Assembly: GCA_029168955.1 (NCBI GenBank)
Contig: JAPDOI010000020.1
Location: forward strand, 652,501-716,500
Reading direction: 5' to 3'
DNA from: Aplectana chamaeleonis
Lineage: Eukaryota; Nematoda; Chromadorea; Rhabditida; Cosmocercidae
Length of the DNA: 64,000 bases
This document shows positions 33,380 to 44,496 of the stretch, in pieces; the stretch's first letter is position 1; every line of letters starts with the position of its first letter. The notes under the pieces are model-generated. The model searched no databases and was not told where the DNA came from. It worked only from the letters and a program-made list of their open reading frames with translations. Made by a program: the position numbers and the translations under genes.

Positions 33380-33905
33380 ACTTAATCGGTTGGCTTTCGC
33401 CTGACGCGGTCATTCCGCATCTTCACCGAGGTGTGCCGTCCTAGTAGTCAGCCGTGTCCATTTTTCACGCTCTTCAGCCACAATTTAAACCCAATCCATC
33501 CACTGGTCGCTATTCCACTTCCTGCGAAGTTAAACATCGCGCCTGAATTGCCTTTCAATGCCGAGTGATTTCAAATCCTCCTTCACCACATCCGTCCAGA
33601 ACTTTCGCCTACGCTCAGGAGGCCGTTTCCAGACAGGATTTGAAAGCATTCTTAAAGCGTGTTGTACGACACGATCCGGCGTTCTTTTTAGTATATACTG
33701 AGCAGTCGAAGTCGACTTTCCATTGCTGCTTGAGGTGGCGTTGGGAGATGCTGGCACCTCCCTCGTGTCAAGCGTTGATGTACTGCGTCGGTTTCCTTGT
33801 AAAGATCTTCGTTCTGGCATACACGCGGCCAGAAATATCCAAGCAAACGCCTAAAAAGCTTCCTTTCCGTCCAATCCAACCTTTCCATCTGCGTCTTCGG
33901 TGCTG
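33380..33905 (-). pseudogene. 5'-truncated RTE-type retrotransposon, C-terminal region
   Basis: On the minus strand 33888-33688 encodes ERLDWTERKLFRRLLGYFWP and 33820-33530 encodes RKFWTDVVKEDLKSLGIERQ, parts of the region after the reverse transcriptase in RTE-type nematode elements. Frame breaks join the segments. The tail at 33352-33370 is (ACATA)n on the minus strand, the short tandem-repeat tail expected of this class. Confidence 0.75.
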
Positions 33906-33910
33906 CGCAC

Positions 33911-34285
33911 GTTATGTTATGTTATGTTATGTTATGTTATGTCATGTTATGTTATGTTATGTTATGTTATGTTATGTTATGTTATGTTATGTTATGTTAT
34001 GTTATGTTATGTTATGTTATGTTATGTTGTGTTGTGCTATGTTATGTAATATGTATACTATGTTATGTCATGTCATGTTATGTTATGTTATGTTATGTTT
34101 TACTGTGGCTATGCTATGCTATGCTATGCTATGTTATGTTATGTTATGTTATGTTATGTTATGTTATGTTATGTTATGTTATGTTATGTTATGTTATGTT
34201 ATGTTATACTGTGGCTATGCTATGCTATGCTATGTTATGTTATGTTATGTTATGTCATGTTATGTTATGTTATGTTATGTTATGT
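33911..34285 (+). repeat. (TTATG)n microsatellite
   Basis: About 375 bp of TTATG pentamers, broken by two TACTGTGGCTATGCTATGC blocks (34105 and 34206). A 255-codon frame reading YVMLC repeats is an artefact. It adjoins the truncated end of the 33380-33905 element. Confidence 0.95.
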
Positions 34286-35560
34286 GTTTGGCAATTCAAC
34301 GGGATTTGGCGTTTTCTGATCCTGAGCGTTGAATTTTCGCGGGAGTAATCTGCTGATTGAAAAACAACTTTAACTTCTATGTGGATACCACAAAATGTCT
34401 TCTACTGGCAAAAACAACAACGCTAAGCCATATATGAGATGGGAAATCCAACAAATTAGGCCCAAATGCCAACAGATAACTACCAGAAAAAAAGCGAAGA
34501 CTTCGAGATAGTGGGTTCCAACTTGCAGACAAAAAGCAAATCAGTAGGACAAAGAAGTGAGAAACGATGCATGACACAGAAATTTAATTACTCTTTCCTT
34601 GGGACAACGCAAGTACGCCAATTACTACGTTGGATTAGACTTTCAAGAAATAATCTCTCGCCTCTGTGTCGTTAATTAGCTATGCACTCAAAAACTGCAC
34701 TACGGTAGTTTAACACTATGACGAAAGAGTGAGCAGGAGACAAGGAAGAAATCAGAACGAGGCGAATGAAAGTTGTAATGGGGCTCAGTGGAGACTAGAC
34801 AACTGATCGCAAGCGCCGTTTCCAACAAGATTCTTACTAGTTTATATACTTACACCGACGTTTTCAAAACTATGTTTGTAGCTGCTGCGGAGTTCTCTGG
34901 ACCGAGTTATGATGGCTTTCCTTCAGTTGGGCGGTTAGGTACAGGTACATCCACCACGCAATTTTCTGGGTGTTTAGGAAAAATGTTTCGGATTTGGCTT
35001 GAAACTTACTTCCGGGCTTATACGGGGTCCTGAACACGAGATTGAGGTCCAATTGATGATTTTCGGCGAATGGCGACATGTTCGGCACAAAGACTCTCAC
35101 CTATCGCCAGTGTCTATAGGGTAGGAAGCCGCGCTCAGCAATCGGACGCGATATCATTCGATCAATAGCCATCCTCTTTTCGTTTTCCCGCGCGCGATTT
35201 TTCCCGCCAAGCGGCATCGTGGCTTTCCCATCCAGTGACTGATGATAGGTTTGCCTCGAAACTTCCCTGTCAATCTTACTTGGAGTCCTCAACTCGAATC
35301 TGAGGTCCGCTTATCAATTTTCGACAGATTGCGGTAAGTTACGGTGGGTATATGGTAGTCTGGTAAATGTCTCTAATTTGGCTCAAAGCTTTCCTGTAGG
35401 GTTTTCTGGGGTGCTGAACACGAACTCGCAGTCTATCTATCAAATTTCGCAAAACTAAGGTATTTAGATTACGTCAATTAAGTAGCATTATGTTTATGCA
35501 ACTTACAGCAAGCCTCAGAATATCGACAAACAGACCCCGGATTGGCGTTCAGAACTGGTA
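34286..35560. other. No gene; CTNAG MITE core fragments
   Basis: 35280-35550 contains GAATCTGAGGTCCGCTTATC, GGTGCTGAACACGAACTCG and related pieces of the MITE core. 34930-35060 has another fragment. No coding support. Confidence 0.45.
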
Positions 35561-35766
35561 CCCTTACCTTACCGTCCAACCAAGGAAACGCGCCCCACCT
35601 TACCGTCCCATTAGCTGACGGCCTGCCGAGGCTGACCTCGGAGCCAGTACGCCGCTGTGGGTGCCATGGGGAGATGTGCATCATGAACAACTGCCTTCCA
35701 AGCAGGGCGATCCATCGCCATTAGTCTAGCATCAGCCACAGACAGTCTGCGTCTCGCCAAATCATC

Positions 35767-38226
35767 TTTCAACTTTCAACTTTCAACTTTTATTCTCTTA
35801 ATCGCACCGGCACAAATTATAACGAGTCCTTCGTGCGAAGAGTTCAGCAGTTTTCCTTGCATCTCCACTCATCATAATCGTCCATTCTGACATTATATCT
35901 ATCGTTCTTCTTCCTCGGAACTTCGCTATGTCATCCAGCCATCGCATGCGAGGTCTTCCTTTGCATCTTTTTTCATCAGGTCCCCAATCTGTCGCTGTCC
36001 GTGCCCACGATTCACTATTACTGGCGGACAATTTCCAAGCATAGATCCATTTGCGTTTGAGACCGGAATGGATCCAATCTTTCAGACCGGTTCGACGTCG
36101 TATTACGAGTGATCTCACTTTGTCAGTCAGGCGAAGACCAAGAATGGCGCGCTCTAATCGACGTTGAGCGGATCTGAGTGTTCTGGCCACCTCTTTCGTC
36201 CAGACCCATGCTTCGCACCCATAGAGGACTGCTGGCATGATACAGATGTTGATGAGCTTTCTTTTCAACGCCGTCTCTACAGCAGAAGAGCGCAGGAATT
36301 CCCTATGCTTGAAGTAGATTTTCCTTCCAGCTAGTATCCGTCGACGGATTTCTCTTATCGGTTTTCGAGGATATGATATCAGTTGGCCTAGGTAAACAAA
36401 CTCGGAAACACGTTCTACCCGTTCTCCATTCATTTCTACGATTTCCTCCTCGTTGTCGGCTTCAGTAGTAGTAGTCTTCATCCACTTTGTCTTGTTTATG
36501 TTGATGGACAAGCCGACTCGTTCTGCTTTGTTGGCTAGGTCAACGGCCATCTCTTGAATTCCTTCGCAACTGTGGGCTAGCAGTACTACATCATCAGCGT
36601 ACGCGAGGTAAGGAAGCCGCCTTCCATTGATTTCGAGACCTCTATCAAGTGTGCTCATGTCGTTTAACATGCATTGGAGAGTCATGATGAAAAGGAGAGG
36701 AGAAAGGGAATCCCCTTGGCGCACACCTTTCTGAATGTTAATTTCTGCAAGCTTGGTTCCAACTCTCACCGCGGCACTCCCGTTCGCATAGAGCAGCTGA
36801 ATGACTTTGATTAAATGTTCATCAATTCCAAAAGCCTCCATGGCATGCCATACTGCAGGGAGCTCCACGCTATCAAACGCTTTCCTGAAGTCAACAAACA
36901 TCACGTAAAGGGGAAGCTGATACTCACATGACTTCTCCAGAATAATGTTCAGCGCGTGTACGTGATCAACAGTTGAGAAGTTCTTGCGAAACCCTGCCTG
37001 CGCCGGTGGTAGTATAGATCTTTCTTCAAGCGTCGACTGTATACGGCGGCTTATGATTTTCGTGATGACTTTGTAGATCGACGACAGCAGCGATATTGGT
37101 CTGTAGTTTGCGACATCTGTCGGATCTCCTTGTTTGTAAAGTAGAATGGTCTCGGCAAATGCTAGCTCTTGCGGAACGGTTTTCGTTAAGATGATCTTGT
37201 TGATGAGTTGACACAATGGGTTTGCAAGAGTGTCGGAGAGAGGCTTCAATGCTATAGCTCGAACTTGATCTGGTCCAGGGGCTGATCCAGGTTTCTTGGT
37301 TTTTAACGCTTCCTCAACCTCGTGCGGTTGGAACTGGAGATGGATAGGACCATCAGGAGAGGGCGGAGGCCCATAGGTGGAGTGGTAAAGCTCGTTGTAG
37401 AAGGATTTCACAGCTTCCATGGATTCTTCTTCAGGGTCGAGGTGGGTGTCAGGGATTGGGAGAGGTAGGGGAGGATTGGGATGGGTACGTAGTGCAATCA
37501 AGTGTCGACGACCATAGATGACTCCCTGCCGACCGACACGTATTCGATTGTTTTGGATGGCTTTTTCTAGTATTGCAATATGTCGCTTTTCCAGATCTTC
37601 TTTGAGTGACCTCCTGACTAGTTTGCAAACTTCTGCATATTCCACCGTTCTTATAGGGGATTCACGTCCGTATCGCAGTTGTTGACGTACATGAAACAGC
37701 TGCCTTGTTTGCTGCGATATTCGTGGGGGAAGCGGCTCAAAATAAGTTGCTTCGTCCGTGGCTGTATTGATAACGTTTGTTAGTGTATTGTATTCTTCGC
37801 AAACATTTTCGCCGACCGGTCTTGAATTCAGTAGTACTTGTATTCGAGTCCTCAGAAGGGCTTTATCCACCATTCTTGTTCCACGGTATGGGTGTGGTGT
37901 TCTTCCTGTTTGGCGAAATTTCAGTTTACAGCGAAGAAGTGGTCACTGCCGGCATGCACAGAAGTCAATACTCCAACATCTTTTACTGCCTGCAAATCTT
38001 GAACCAGTGCCATGTCGATTTCCTTCTCCAGTCCAAGAGCGGCATTCCTCCATGTCCAGCGTGTGGATCTTCTCTTTTGGAAGAATGAATTGGCTAAAAA
38101 CAGCCTTCTTTCTTCACAAAATCCAGCCAATACACTTCCTCGGGGGTTGCGAGGTTCCGCAGCATGATTCCCAATATATTTCTCTCCTGGTTCTCGTGTG
38201 CCAGGTGTCGCATTGAAGTCTCCCAC
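35767..38226 (-). mobile_element. RTE-clade retrotransposon (element B), 5'-truncated
   Basis: The minus-strand body starts at GTGGGAGACTTCAAT (mid-endonuclease) and ends in a GTTGAAAGTTGAAAG tail after a 3' UTR of about 30 bp. GATGAT flanks both sides (35761-35766 and 38227-38232). Its open reading frame is the longest in the window. It shows the hallmarks of target-primed insertion: 5' truncation, repeat tail and a short duplication. Confidence 0.88.
35798..37873 (-). CDS. RTE-type reverse transcriptase (691 aa open frame)
   Basis: A non-LTR retrotransposon reverse transcriptase, copying element RNA at a nicked target. Visible motifs: APGPDQ (198-203), RPISLLSSIYK (about 258-268), QAGFRKNFSTVDHV (about 292-305), motif A MFVDFRKAFDSV with Asp328, GVRQGDSLSP (383-392) and motif C YADD (425-428). 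The C-terminal region has FVYLGQLIS, YGCEAWVWT and RPRMRWLDDIAKF, typical of RTE polyproteins. The catalytic Asp residues are intact and the frame has no stop. The frame stays open upstream of the Met to about 37950, where one frameshift separates it from the endonuclease. With most of the endonuclease missing, it is unlikely to move by itself. Confidence 0.88.
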   Translation of the reverse strand: MVDKALLRTRIQVLLNSRPVGENVCEEYNTLTNVINTATDEATYFEPLPPRISQQTRQLFHVRQQLRYGRESPIRTVEYAEVCKLVRRSLKEDLEKRHIAILEKAIQNNRIRVGRQGVIYGRRHLIALRTHPNPPLPLPIPDTHLDPEEESMEAVKSFYNELYHSTYGPPPSPDGPIHLQFQPHEVEEALKTKKPGSAPGPDQVRAIALKPLSDTLANPLCQLINKIILTKTVPQELAFAETILLYKQGDPTDVANYRPISLLSSIYKVITKIISRRIQSTLEERSILPPAQAGFRKNFSTVDHVHALNIILEKSCEYQLPLYVMFVDFRKAFDSVELPAVWHAMEAFGIDEHLIKVIQLLYANGSAAVRVGTKLAEINIQKGVRQGDSLSPLLFIMTLQCMLNDMSTLDRGLEINGRRLPYLAYADDVVLLAHSCEGIQEMAVDLANKAERVGLSININKTKWMKTTTTEADNEEEIVEMNGERVERVSEFVYLGQLISYPRKPIREIRRRILAGRKIYFKHREFLRSSAVETALKRKLINICIMPAVLYGCEAWVWTKEVARTLRSAQRRLERAILGLRLTDKVRSLVIRRRTGLKDWIHSGLKRKWIYAWKLSASNSESWARTATDWGPDEKRCKGRPRMRWLDDIAKFRGRRTIDIMSEWTIMMSGDARKTAELFARRTRYNLCRCD

Positions 38227-38310
38227 ATCATCTTCAACTTGTTTAATCGAAGTCTTTCTAGGCGCCGATCGCTGCACCTTCCATTCCACCGGTCGTTGTC
38301 TGAAAAGCAA
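37921..38310 (-). pseudogene. Chimeric frame: tail of element A fused to endonuclease end of element B
   Basis: Residues up to QVEDD belong to element A. The following GDFNATPGTREPGEKYIGN through HAGSDHFF belong to the APE-type endonuclease of element B, with the catalytic Asp/Asn in GDFNA and the SDH near its end. The insertion preserved the reading frame by chance. A one-base frameshift near 37925-37945 cuts it off from the reverse transcriptase. This is a relic and not a functional fusion. Confidence 0.75.
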
Positions 38311-38993
38311 CTAGTGAGGCAGGCGTTCTATTGGCATGCGGAAAACATGACCAAACCAGCGCAACCTACGCTTTCTGACTTCGCATTCGATCGAGGGTTG
38401 GTCATCGCAACGTAAGCGAATATTCTCATTCGTGACATGGTCGCGTAAGGACACGCGAAGGACACTCCGTCGGAGACATCGCATTTGAAAAACTTCGAGT
38501 TTCTAAAGGTCCGATTTCAGCAGTGTCCACATCTCAGCTCTATACAGCAAAACTGGCACGACAAGCGAACGATAGATCCTCATTTTCATTCCAATGGCAA
38601 CGTTTGGACGCCTCCATAAGCACCAGTCTAGTGCTCCAAATGCAGAAGCAGCTTGACCAATTCTGCTAAGAACTTCAGCTGTTGAGGCGATCTGTGCTTT
38701 GTTGAATGACGGACCCAAGGTACTTGAAACGATTCTCTAGCTCAATCTGGGCATCGTGGAGGGTGACTGCAGCTGATGACCGATCACTTGTCATCACCTT
38801 CGTTTTGTCGGCATTTATCGTAAGACCGTATAAGCTAGCTGTTGTCGAAGGAAACGCGCCATGATTTGGTTGAGAGAGAATAATTTTCAAGTGGGTCAAC
38901 CGAAAATGTTTGCTGAGAGTCTGAAAAGAGGTACACTTATTTAAAAGAATTCGCGAAATTTAAAATTAATAACTCTTATGAAATGCAGAGAAA

Positions 38994-39066
38994 GTGCTCT
39001 GGTGGGGATTGAACCCCTAGACTTCTGAGTGATAGGCAAAACACTTGCCTCTGCGCCACGATACTG
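38994..39066 (-). tRNA. tRNA-like sequence (pseudogene or SINE head)
   Basis: On the minus strand GTGGCGCAGAGGCAAGTG fits an A box and GGGGTTCAATCCCC a B box. The anticodon stem pairs at four of five positions, with ATC (Asp-like) in the loop. The acceptor ends do not pair, so it is not functional as a tRNA. Confidence 0.45.
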
Positions 39067-39708
39067 CTAGAATCTATGATGTCGGAAGCTGTCATGAAGA
39101 CGCTGCGCCGAGTGTGTATCTGGAGGCGCACATCAAAAATCAGTTATGTTCCTAGAGACTTCATCACGAGTCAGGTGACTGCTATAACCTTCACACTTAA
39201 AGGAGTTTGCGACCAGCTGTTGATACATAAGTCACTTCAAACAGAGACCTTCGGAGCAGTTGGAAGAGAAATTAAGGGCGCTGAGGCGATTTTATCAGGA
39301 CTAGACTACAGAAAGAAATGGACTACAGAATCGTATTCAGGACCCCGAACAACCCCCAGGAAATTATTTGGATTCTCCTTACCCATTTTTGTGTCCCATT
39401 TTTTGCCTAATGAGGAAATCCTTCCGTAACCCGATTCAAAGACCTCCTCAGCAGCTAAGAACTTAAAATTCGAAACATTTTTAGAATTGCTTTTAAATAA
39501 AACATATCCAGCGGAAACGGCTGGGTCGCTCGTTACTACATTCCTAGCAGGTAAGTACATAAGAATATCAATCTCCGATTTGTGATGCGATACTGAGCTT
39601 CAGAACTGAAAATTAGACAGGGAGCGCCTGCTCTCTGAGGGTATTCACGTGACACAGGGAGCTGTGGATATACCTCAACTCCAGAACAAATCACAGAAGA
39701 CTGGAACA

Positions 39709-40001
39709 CTAAAGTGTGCCCGAATGAGAATGGCGGCCCTGGCGGCCGGCGTGCTTGGCGGGCGGCCGTCGCATGTGCCGCCCTCGGACGAGTGTTGGAT
39801 TTCAACGACGGCCGTCCCCTCTCCCACCGTCTACAGAGCTGATTGATCGGCGCAGTGCTTGCTCCCAGCCGGTGCCGGCCCCGTTCGTGGTCGATGTCGG
39901 TGGAGACTTTTCGCATGCTCGTCCGGGAGAGGCGAACGCGACGGCCGCCTGCCAAGCACGCCGGCCGCGTGGGCAGCCATTCTCATTTGGACGCACCTTA
40001 G
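39709..40001. repeat. GC-rich palindromic MITE
   Basis: CCCGAATGAGAATGGC at left is inverted against GCCATTCTCATTTGG at right, and the inner GGCCGGCGTGCTTGGCGGGC against GCCAAGCACGCCGGCC. The interior is over-rich in CG compared with its surroundings. Confidence 0.7.
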
Positions 40002-40895
40002 CTAACAAGGGACATGATCATACATAGACAAAATGATCATTTAAAATGAAATATCTGTTTCTAGGACCACTTTCTGAATTAAAAATCAAAATTTCCCTGA
40101 AACTGTGTAACGCTTTCCCTCGAACGGAGCTGTAACTATCGTCAAAGATTCTTGGGATCAAAACCTGTGTGTAGGTGCTGAATACCCATCTGAGGCCCGC
40201 TTATCGATTTTCTGAGTTACGGTAGGTATAGCGTCATTCAGCTGGTGTTCTGTACCTATCTCATAGAAAACCCCACGCTATTTTTCAGGTTTTTGAGTGG
40301 GGATATCCTTAAGGTAAGTAAAAATGGCAGGAGTGCCATTCAAATCCCTACCGACTTGCAAAGTAAAACATAGCTATCCACTGGTTCCGAGCCGAATTCA
40401 ATCTTTTACCTCGCGCGCTCGTGCGGAGCGAGGGTAGAGACAGCGAGAAACTATGGGAAGTAGGAGGCGCAGAGTACGCGCGCAGAAGCACGCGTCGCAC
40501 GGAAATAAATTTCACTCGGAAACAGAGAATAAGTAGATCTAGTCGAGTCGGCATTGGCGTTTGATTTCGTGCCGTATTGATTTTCCGACCAGTTGCACTA
40601 TACTGCTTGCAACTCCTTCAGCGTAGGACCGTGACAGAGACAAATTAAGATGGGGGACTGGTTTTTTTTTGGTGGAATCCTCCACATGAGACTTCCTGTA
40701 TCTTCGAAAAAGTGCACATTTGATCCACTAAGCTGGGCCAATCAATTCCGGTCCGCAGTTGCAGACAACCGCTGCTGCAGCACCCATCACGATGATGAAC
40801 GTGCTGGGACAGAAGTTCAAATCGTGCCGTGACCACTCGGTCTCAGCAAGATTTGTTTGACCAGTCGTTTACTGGAGCGTTCAACTGAACGTAAA
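40002..40895. other. No gene; MITE fragments
   Basis: 40160-40290 is a CTNAG MITE core piece. 40738-40855 is a diverged copy of the GAATTCCGGTCCGC palindrome. A GC-rich hairpin remnant lies at 40405-40500. Confidence 0.45.
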
Positions 40896-40899
40896 AAAA

Positions 40900-41017
<118 letters not shown>

Positions 41018-42227
41018 AGTCGAATAAAGAAAGTGAGCGGTAATTTTGTGTTCACCTCCCCAAATCATTCCCACAAAGAAGTTTTGAGCCAGATCTGAGG
41101 CTTTGTGCAAACTACCGTATGCCCTCCGTTACCTACCGTAATCCATCAAACATCGATAATTGGACGTTAAATTCATATTCACCGCCGCAAACAACCGCGA
41201 CAAAGAGTATCTTGAACGTTTCCAAAGAAGATCCCAAACCACCTAACCGATATAAGGCAAAAGCTCAACTTTGCCCAAGTATTCTTCCCTTGTAAGAACA
41301 CTGGTGGGACCTTGATGATGAGATTTTCTGGGAGAAATGTGCGTTCAAAACAAGCGATTCTAACGAGGTGCGTTCACTCAAAAAGCGATGATTAGATAAA
41401 AAAAGGTTGTACGTTTAGAAAACGATGTTTTCTGGCTTTTCAATACTACTCAAAGATCAGAACCGACTCCTATTCCAACAAAATCAGTAGCATAGCATCA
41501 CAAAAGAAAAAGACGGATAATACGAGAAAATTCAACGAGTTGAGCTGCGTAGCGAGTATCGCAATCAGTGACACATGGAACTCACATTAAATTCCGCCAA
41601 TTTCCCGTTCAGAGGATTCTCAGTATCCGTGCTGCTACTCCTAAGAAGCTCCACCCCCTCTTTATACCATGGCTGACCGCCCCGTTTTGAGGGGGCAGTG
41701 AGGAAAACTGCACCCGAGGGAGAAAATGAGCGGGTACAAGTGTGATTCGAACTCAGTTAGAGAAAAAGGACATTCGTCATTCAACCCTCTAAGGGGTATG
41801 AAACGACAATTTTGGAAAAGATTGGCGAGAGGGTTTCAGGAGGAGAGTTGGAGCGACGTCAAATCTCAATCGCCCTCTGCGATAAGCATTTCCGTCAACA
41901 AGCAACAACAAGGTAATTCGATGAGTTTACTCCTCCTTAATGGAGCCTCTTCAGTGGATTCTGCTTCAGATGCCTCCATTTCCAATACAGGATACCGCAG
42001 AAAGCTCACCAAGAATCGGTGCTACCGACTTTCTCCGGGCTCGTTCAGAGGACCTACCGCGATGTCGCAAAAGGCAGGTGCGATGTCGCGCGCTATAGAC
42101 GAAAAAATGCAATCTGAGTGTACACCGTGGAATTAATAACAACGATAAGCATACTCTCACTGAGGAATACTAACACGAGACGCCGCGTAGGGGGTTGGCA
42201 GAGCGGCGCCGCGACGTCATGATAGAT
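41018..42227. other. No firm gene; one candidate exon
   Basis: 41040-41220 is a CTNAG MITE core. The plus-strand frame 41726-42136 (136 codons) has an acceptor-like GGGTTTCAG (41837) and a donor-like AAG|GTAATT (41911) within it, and reads SSFNPLRGMKRQFWKRLARG before them. I do not recognise a family. Confidence 0.3.
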
Positions 42228-43312
42228 CCTTCTGAACCACAATAAGTCATAGTGACCATTTCCAAATAAAATGTACTTTTCTAGAACCATTTTTGAACAA
42301 AACGTCCGAATATGCCCATCGCAGCTGCCTAGACCCACTCTGAAAAAAGTTATGAGCGTTTTTTAAAGCCTCGCGGCAAGGTAAGGGTACCCCATGAAAT
42401 TTTCAGGATTTTTAAAGATTTTTTTCGGGATTTTGCTAGAAACATGTATGTAGGGGCAGTCTGGGGTGCTGAACACGAATCTGGGGTTCGCTTGTCAAAA
42501 TTTTGAGGTTTACTGTAGGTTACGGTAGGTAACATGCCATTTATAGGGCAAAACCTACCTCAATATTCCGATAATCGACAAATGGACATCGAATTCGTAT
42601 TCAGCACCCCAAATAACCCCATATAGAAACTTTGAGACAAATCTGAGACTGCGACCAAACTACCGTATACCCACCGTAATCAACCGTAAACTGACAAAAA
42701 TCGATAAACTGACATCAGATTCGTGTTCAGCACTTCAGATAACCCCCACAGGAACGATTTGAGCCACAGCTGTCCTCACGCTCCGGAAATCGTCAAAAGT
42801 TGATTTTGCCGTCAATTTTCTCTGCCGGTGGGAAGCTTTGAACAAATATAGTCGAAAACTTTGGAAAAACGACAAATAAACCGCAGATTCGTGATCAGCA
42901 CCCCAAATAACCGTCCAGAACGAGTTTTTAGTAAAATCTGGAATATTTTTCCAAAAGGCTTTGAGAGCCCTCTAATTGGTATAAATAAACACAAAACCGA
43001 AAATTCGTACAAGTCCAAAGCGCTGTTAGTCTGCGCAAAGTTTGGAGAATGTTCCTTCACCCAAACTTTGCTTAGTGGGGTAGTTTTGGGCGGTGAACAC
43101 GATTGTGAGGTCCGTTTCCGGAATTGCGTAAAAAATAATGCTCACTTTGGAGGGTACAATAGGTACGAAAATCCGAGAAAAAACGCTCATCATTTTTTTC
43201 AGAGTGGGTCCAGACACCTGCGATGGGCATATTCGGACTTTTCGTCCGAAAATGGTTCTAAAAAAGTACACTCTATTTGGAATGGTCACTATGACTTATT
43301 GTGGACCCCTTG
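42228..43312. repeat. CTNAG MITE, copy 2 (ends decayed)
   Basis: Left CTGAACCACAATAAGTCATA and right TATGACTTATTGTGGACCCC are inverted ends of the family. The interior includes two GAACACGAATCTGGGG cores. The target duplication is not clear. Confidence 0.7.
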
Positions 43313-43689
43313 TGAGATAGTTCCATGGCCCACAATTTAGGATGCCAACATATGCGTACTCCACTGAGATTCCGATTCTTGTTCAGAGGACCTACTACGA
43401 CGTCGCGAGAGTCAAGTGCGACGTCGCGCGCGATATTTGGAAAATTGACCGTAGAGCGTAACATATGCAAACCCAACTTATTTTTCAGCCAATAGATCTT
43501 GTTTGACATGGTGAGAGGCAAGTGCATAGCCAGAAGAGCGCCATGCATTCCTCCCTCTGAACCTCGAAATTGTTGATTCGATTGATTGCGCAGTTGTGGG
43601 AGACGCTCACCAAGAAAGATGCTTTTCTCTCGAACAGATGTGGCTTACATGTAATCCTCTGGACTCTGGATAACGTCAATGACGATATA

Positions 43690-43941
43690 CAGGCCATAAA
43701 ACGGCAATGTCTCACCGTCGACTGCGTACACGCGCTGCGCGACCGCCTGCGCGTCGGAAGCAGACGGGTTTTGCCAACGCGCGACGAGTGTTGGCCGCGC
43801 GCGACGCGTTTCCAGGCCGCCGCGCGGCTTCCGAAACTTGCCGTCGCGCGGCGGCCAAACCTCGTTCGCTTCCGACGCACGTGCGGTCGCGCAGCGCGTG
43901 GTACGCAGTCGACGGTGAGACATTGGCCGTTTTATGGCCTG
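43690..43941. repeat. TA-flanked CAGGCCATAAAACGGC palindrome with 60-bp arms
   Basis: CAGGCCATAAAACGGCAATG starts the left arm and the right arm is its near-exact inverse for about 60 bp through GCGCTGCGCGACCGC. TA flanks both sides. The interior is rich in CGCGCG. Confidence 0.8.
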
Positions 43942-44496
43942 TATCTCGTCCGAATCGCCTGCTGGCAAAAATACATCGTCCGCGGTTTCAGTGATGTCAT
44001 TGGATTAAAGAAAGAAATGGAAAACAAACTTAAAATTGAAATTCAAAAAAGAGAAAATAAAGTTTTCTGGTGAGCTTTAGGCTCATTATTGCATGCTTTG
44101 TTATATTGAACGATTTGACCTTAGACAAGAAATTCTGGAAAAGCCGCAATCGTAAGCTCTGAAAGTCTACACAGAGTGCAACTAAGCAGTTTTTTTCTTA
44201 GATGTATAATCTATGTACATGAAAACGAGACGAACATAATATGAATGTCGACATTGGTACGATTCATATAATTAATGTAATTAGGCTTATTCCATTATAA
44301 TCGGAGAGATGTGGCCCCCTGTCTCTATCTGAACACTAATCTCACTCAAAGAGATCAATTCAGTGGACCAGATGGGCGCGGCCACTTACTAGGAAACCCA
44401 CAGTGAGCAGTTCAAAGTCCTGAAAAAAGGATTTCTCTACACATTAAATAAGTATCTAAAATCTAGAATATATAGAATATTCGAATAAAAATTTAA

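Larger units (their letters stand above)
35600..38930 (-). pseudogene. RTE-type element A, split by insertion of element B
   Basis: The 5' portion (38930-38227) encodes GLTINADKTKVM, LENRFKYLGSVIQ, RIYRSLVVPVLLY, LEVFQMRCLRRVLRVSLRDH and KRRLRWFGHVFRMP, ending IKQVEDD. The 3' portion (35760-35600) resumes in frame with LARRRLSVADARLMAMDRPAW. These are the thumb and post-reverse-transcriptase region of a non-LTR element. Frame breaks occur (stops near 38500 and 38310). Element B lies between EDD and LARRR. The upstream reverse transcriptase core of A is absent. Confidence 0.82.

Noticed and set aside
33565..34348. 255-codon and 144-codon frames rich in YVMLC
   Set aside because: They translate the TTATG pentamer array, which stays open in all frames; no gene signal.
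37758..38415. Plus-strand frames of 83-152 codons
   Set aside because: Shadows of the RTE elements, whose motifs read on the minus strand.
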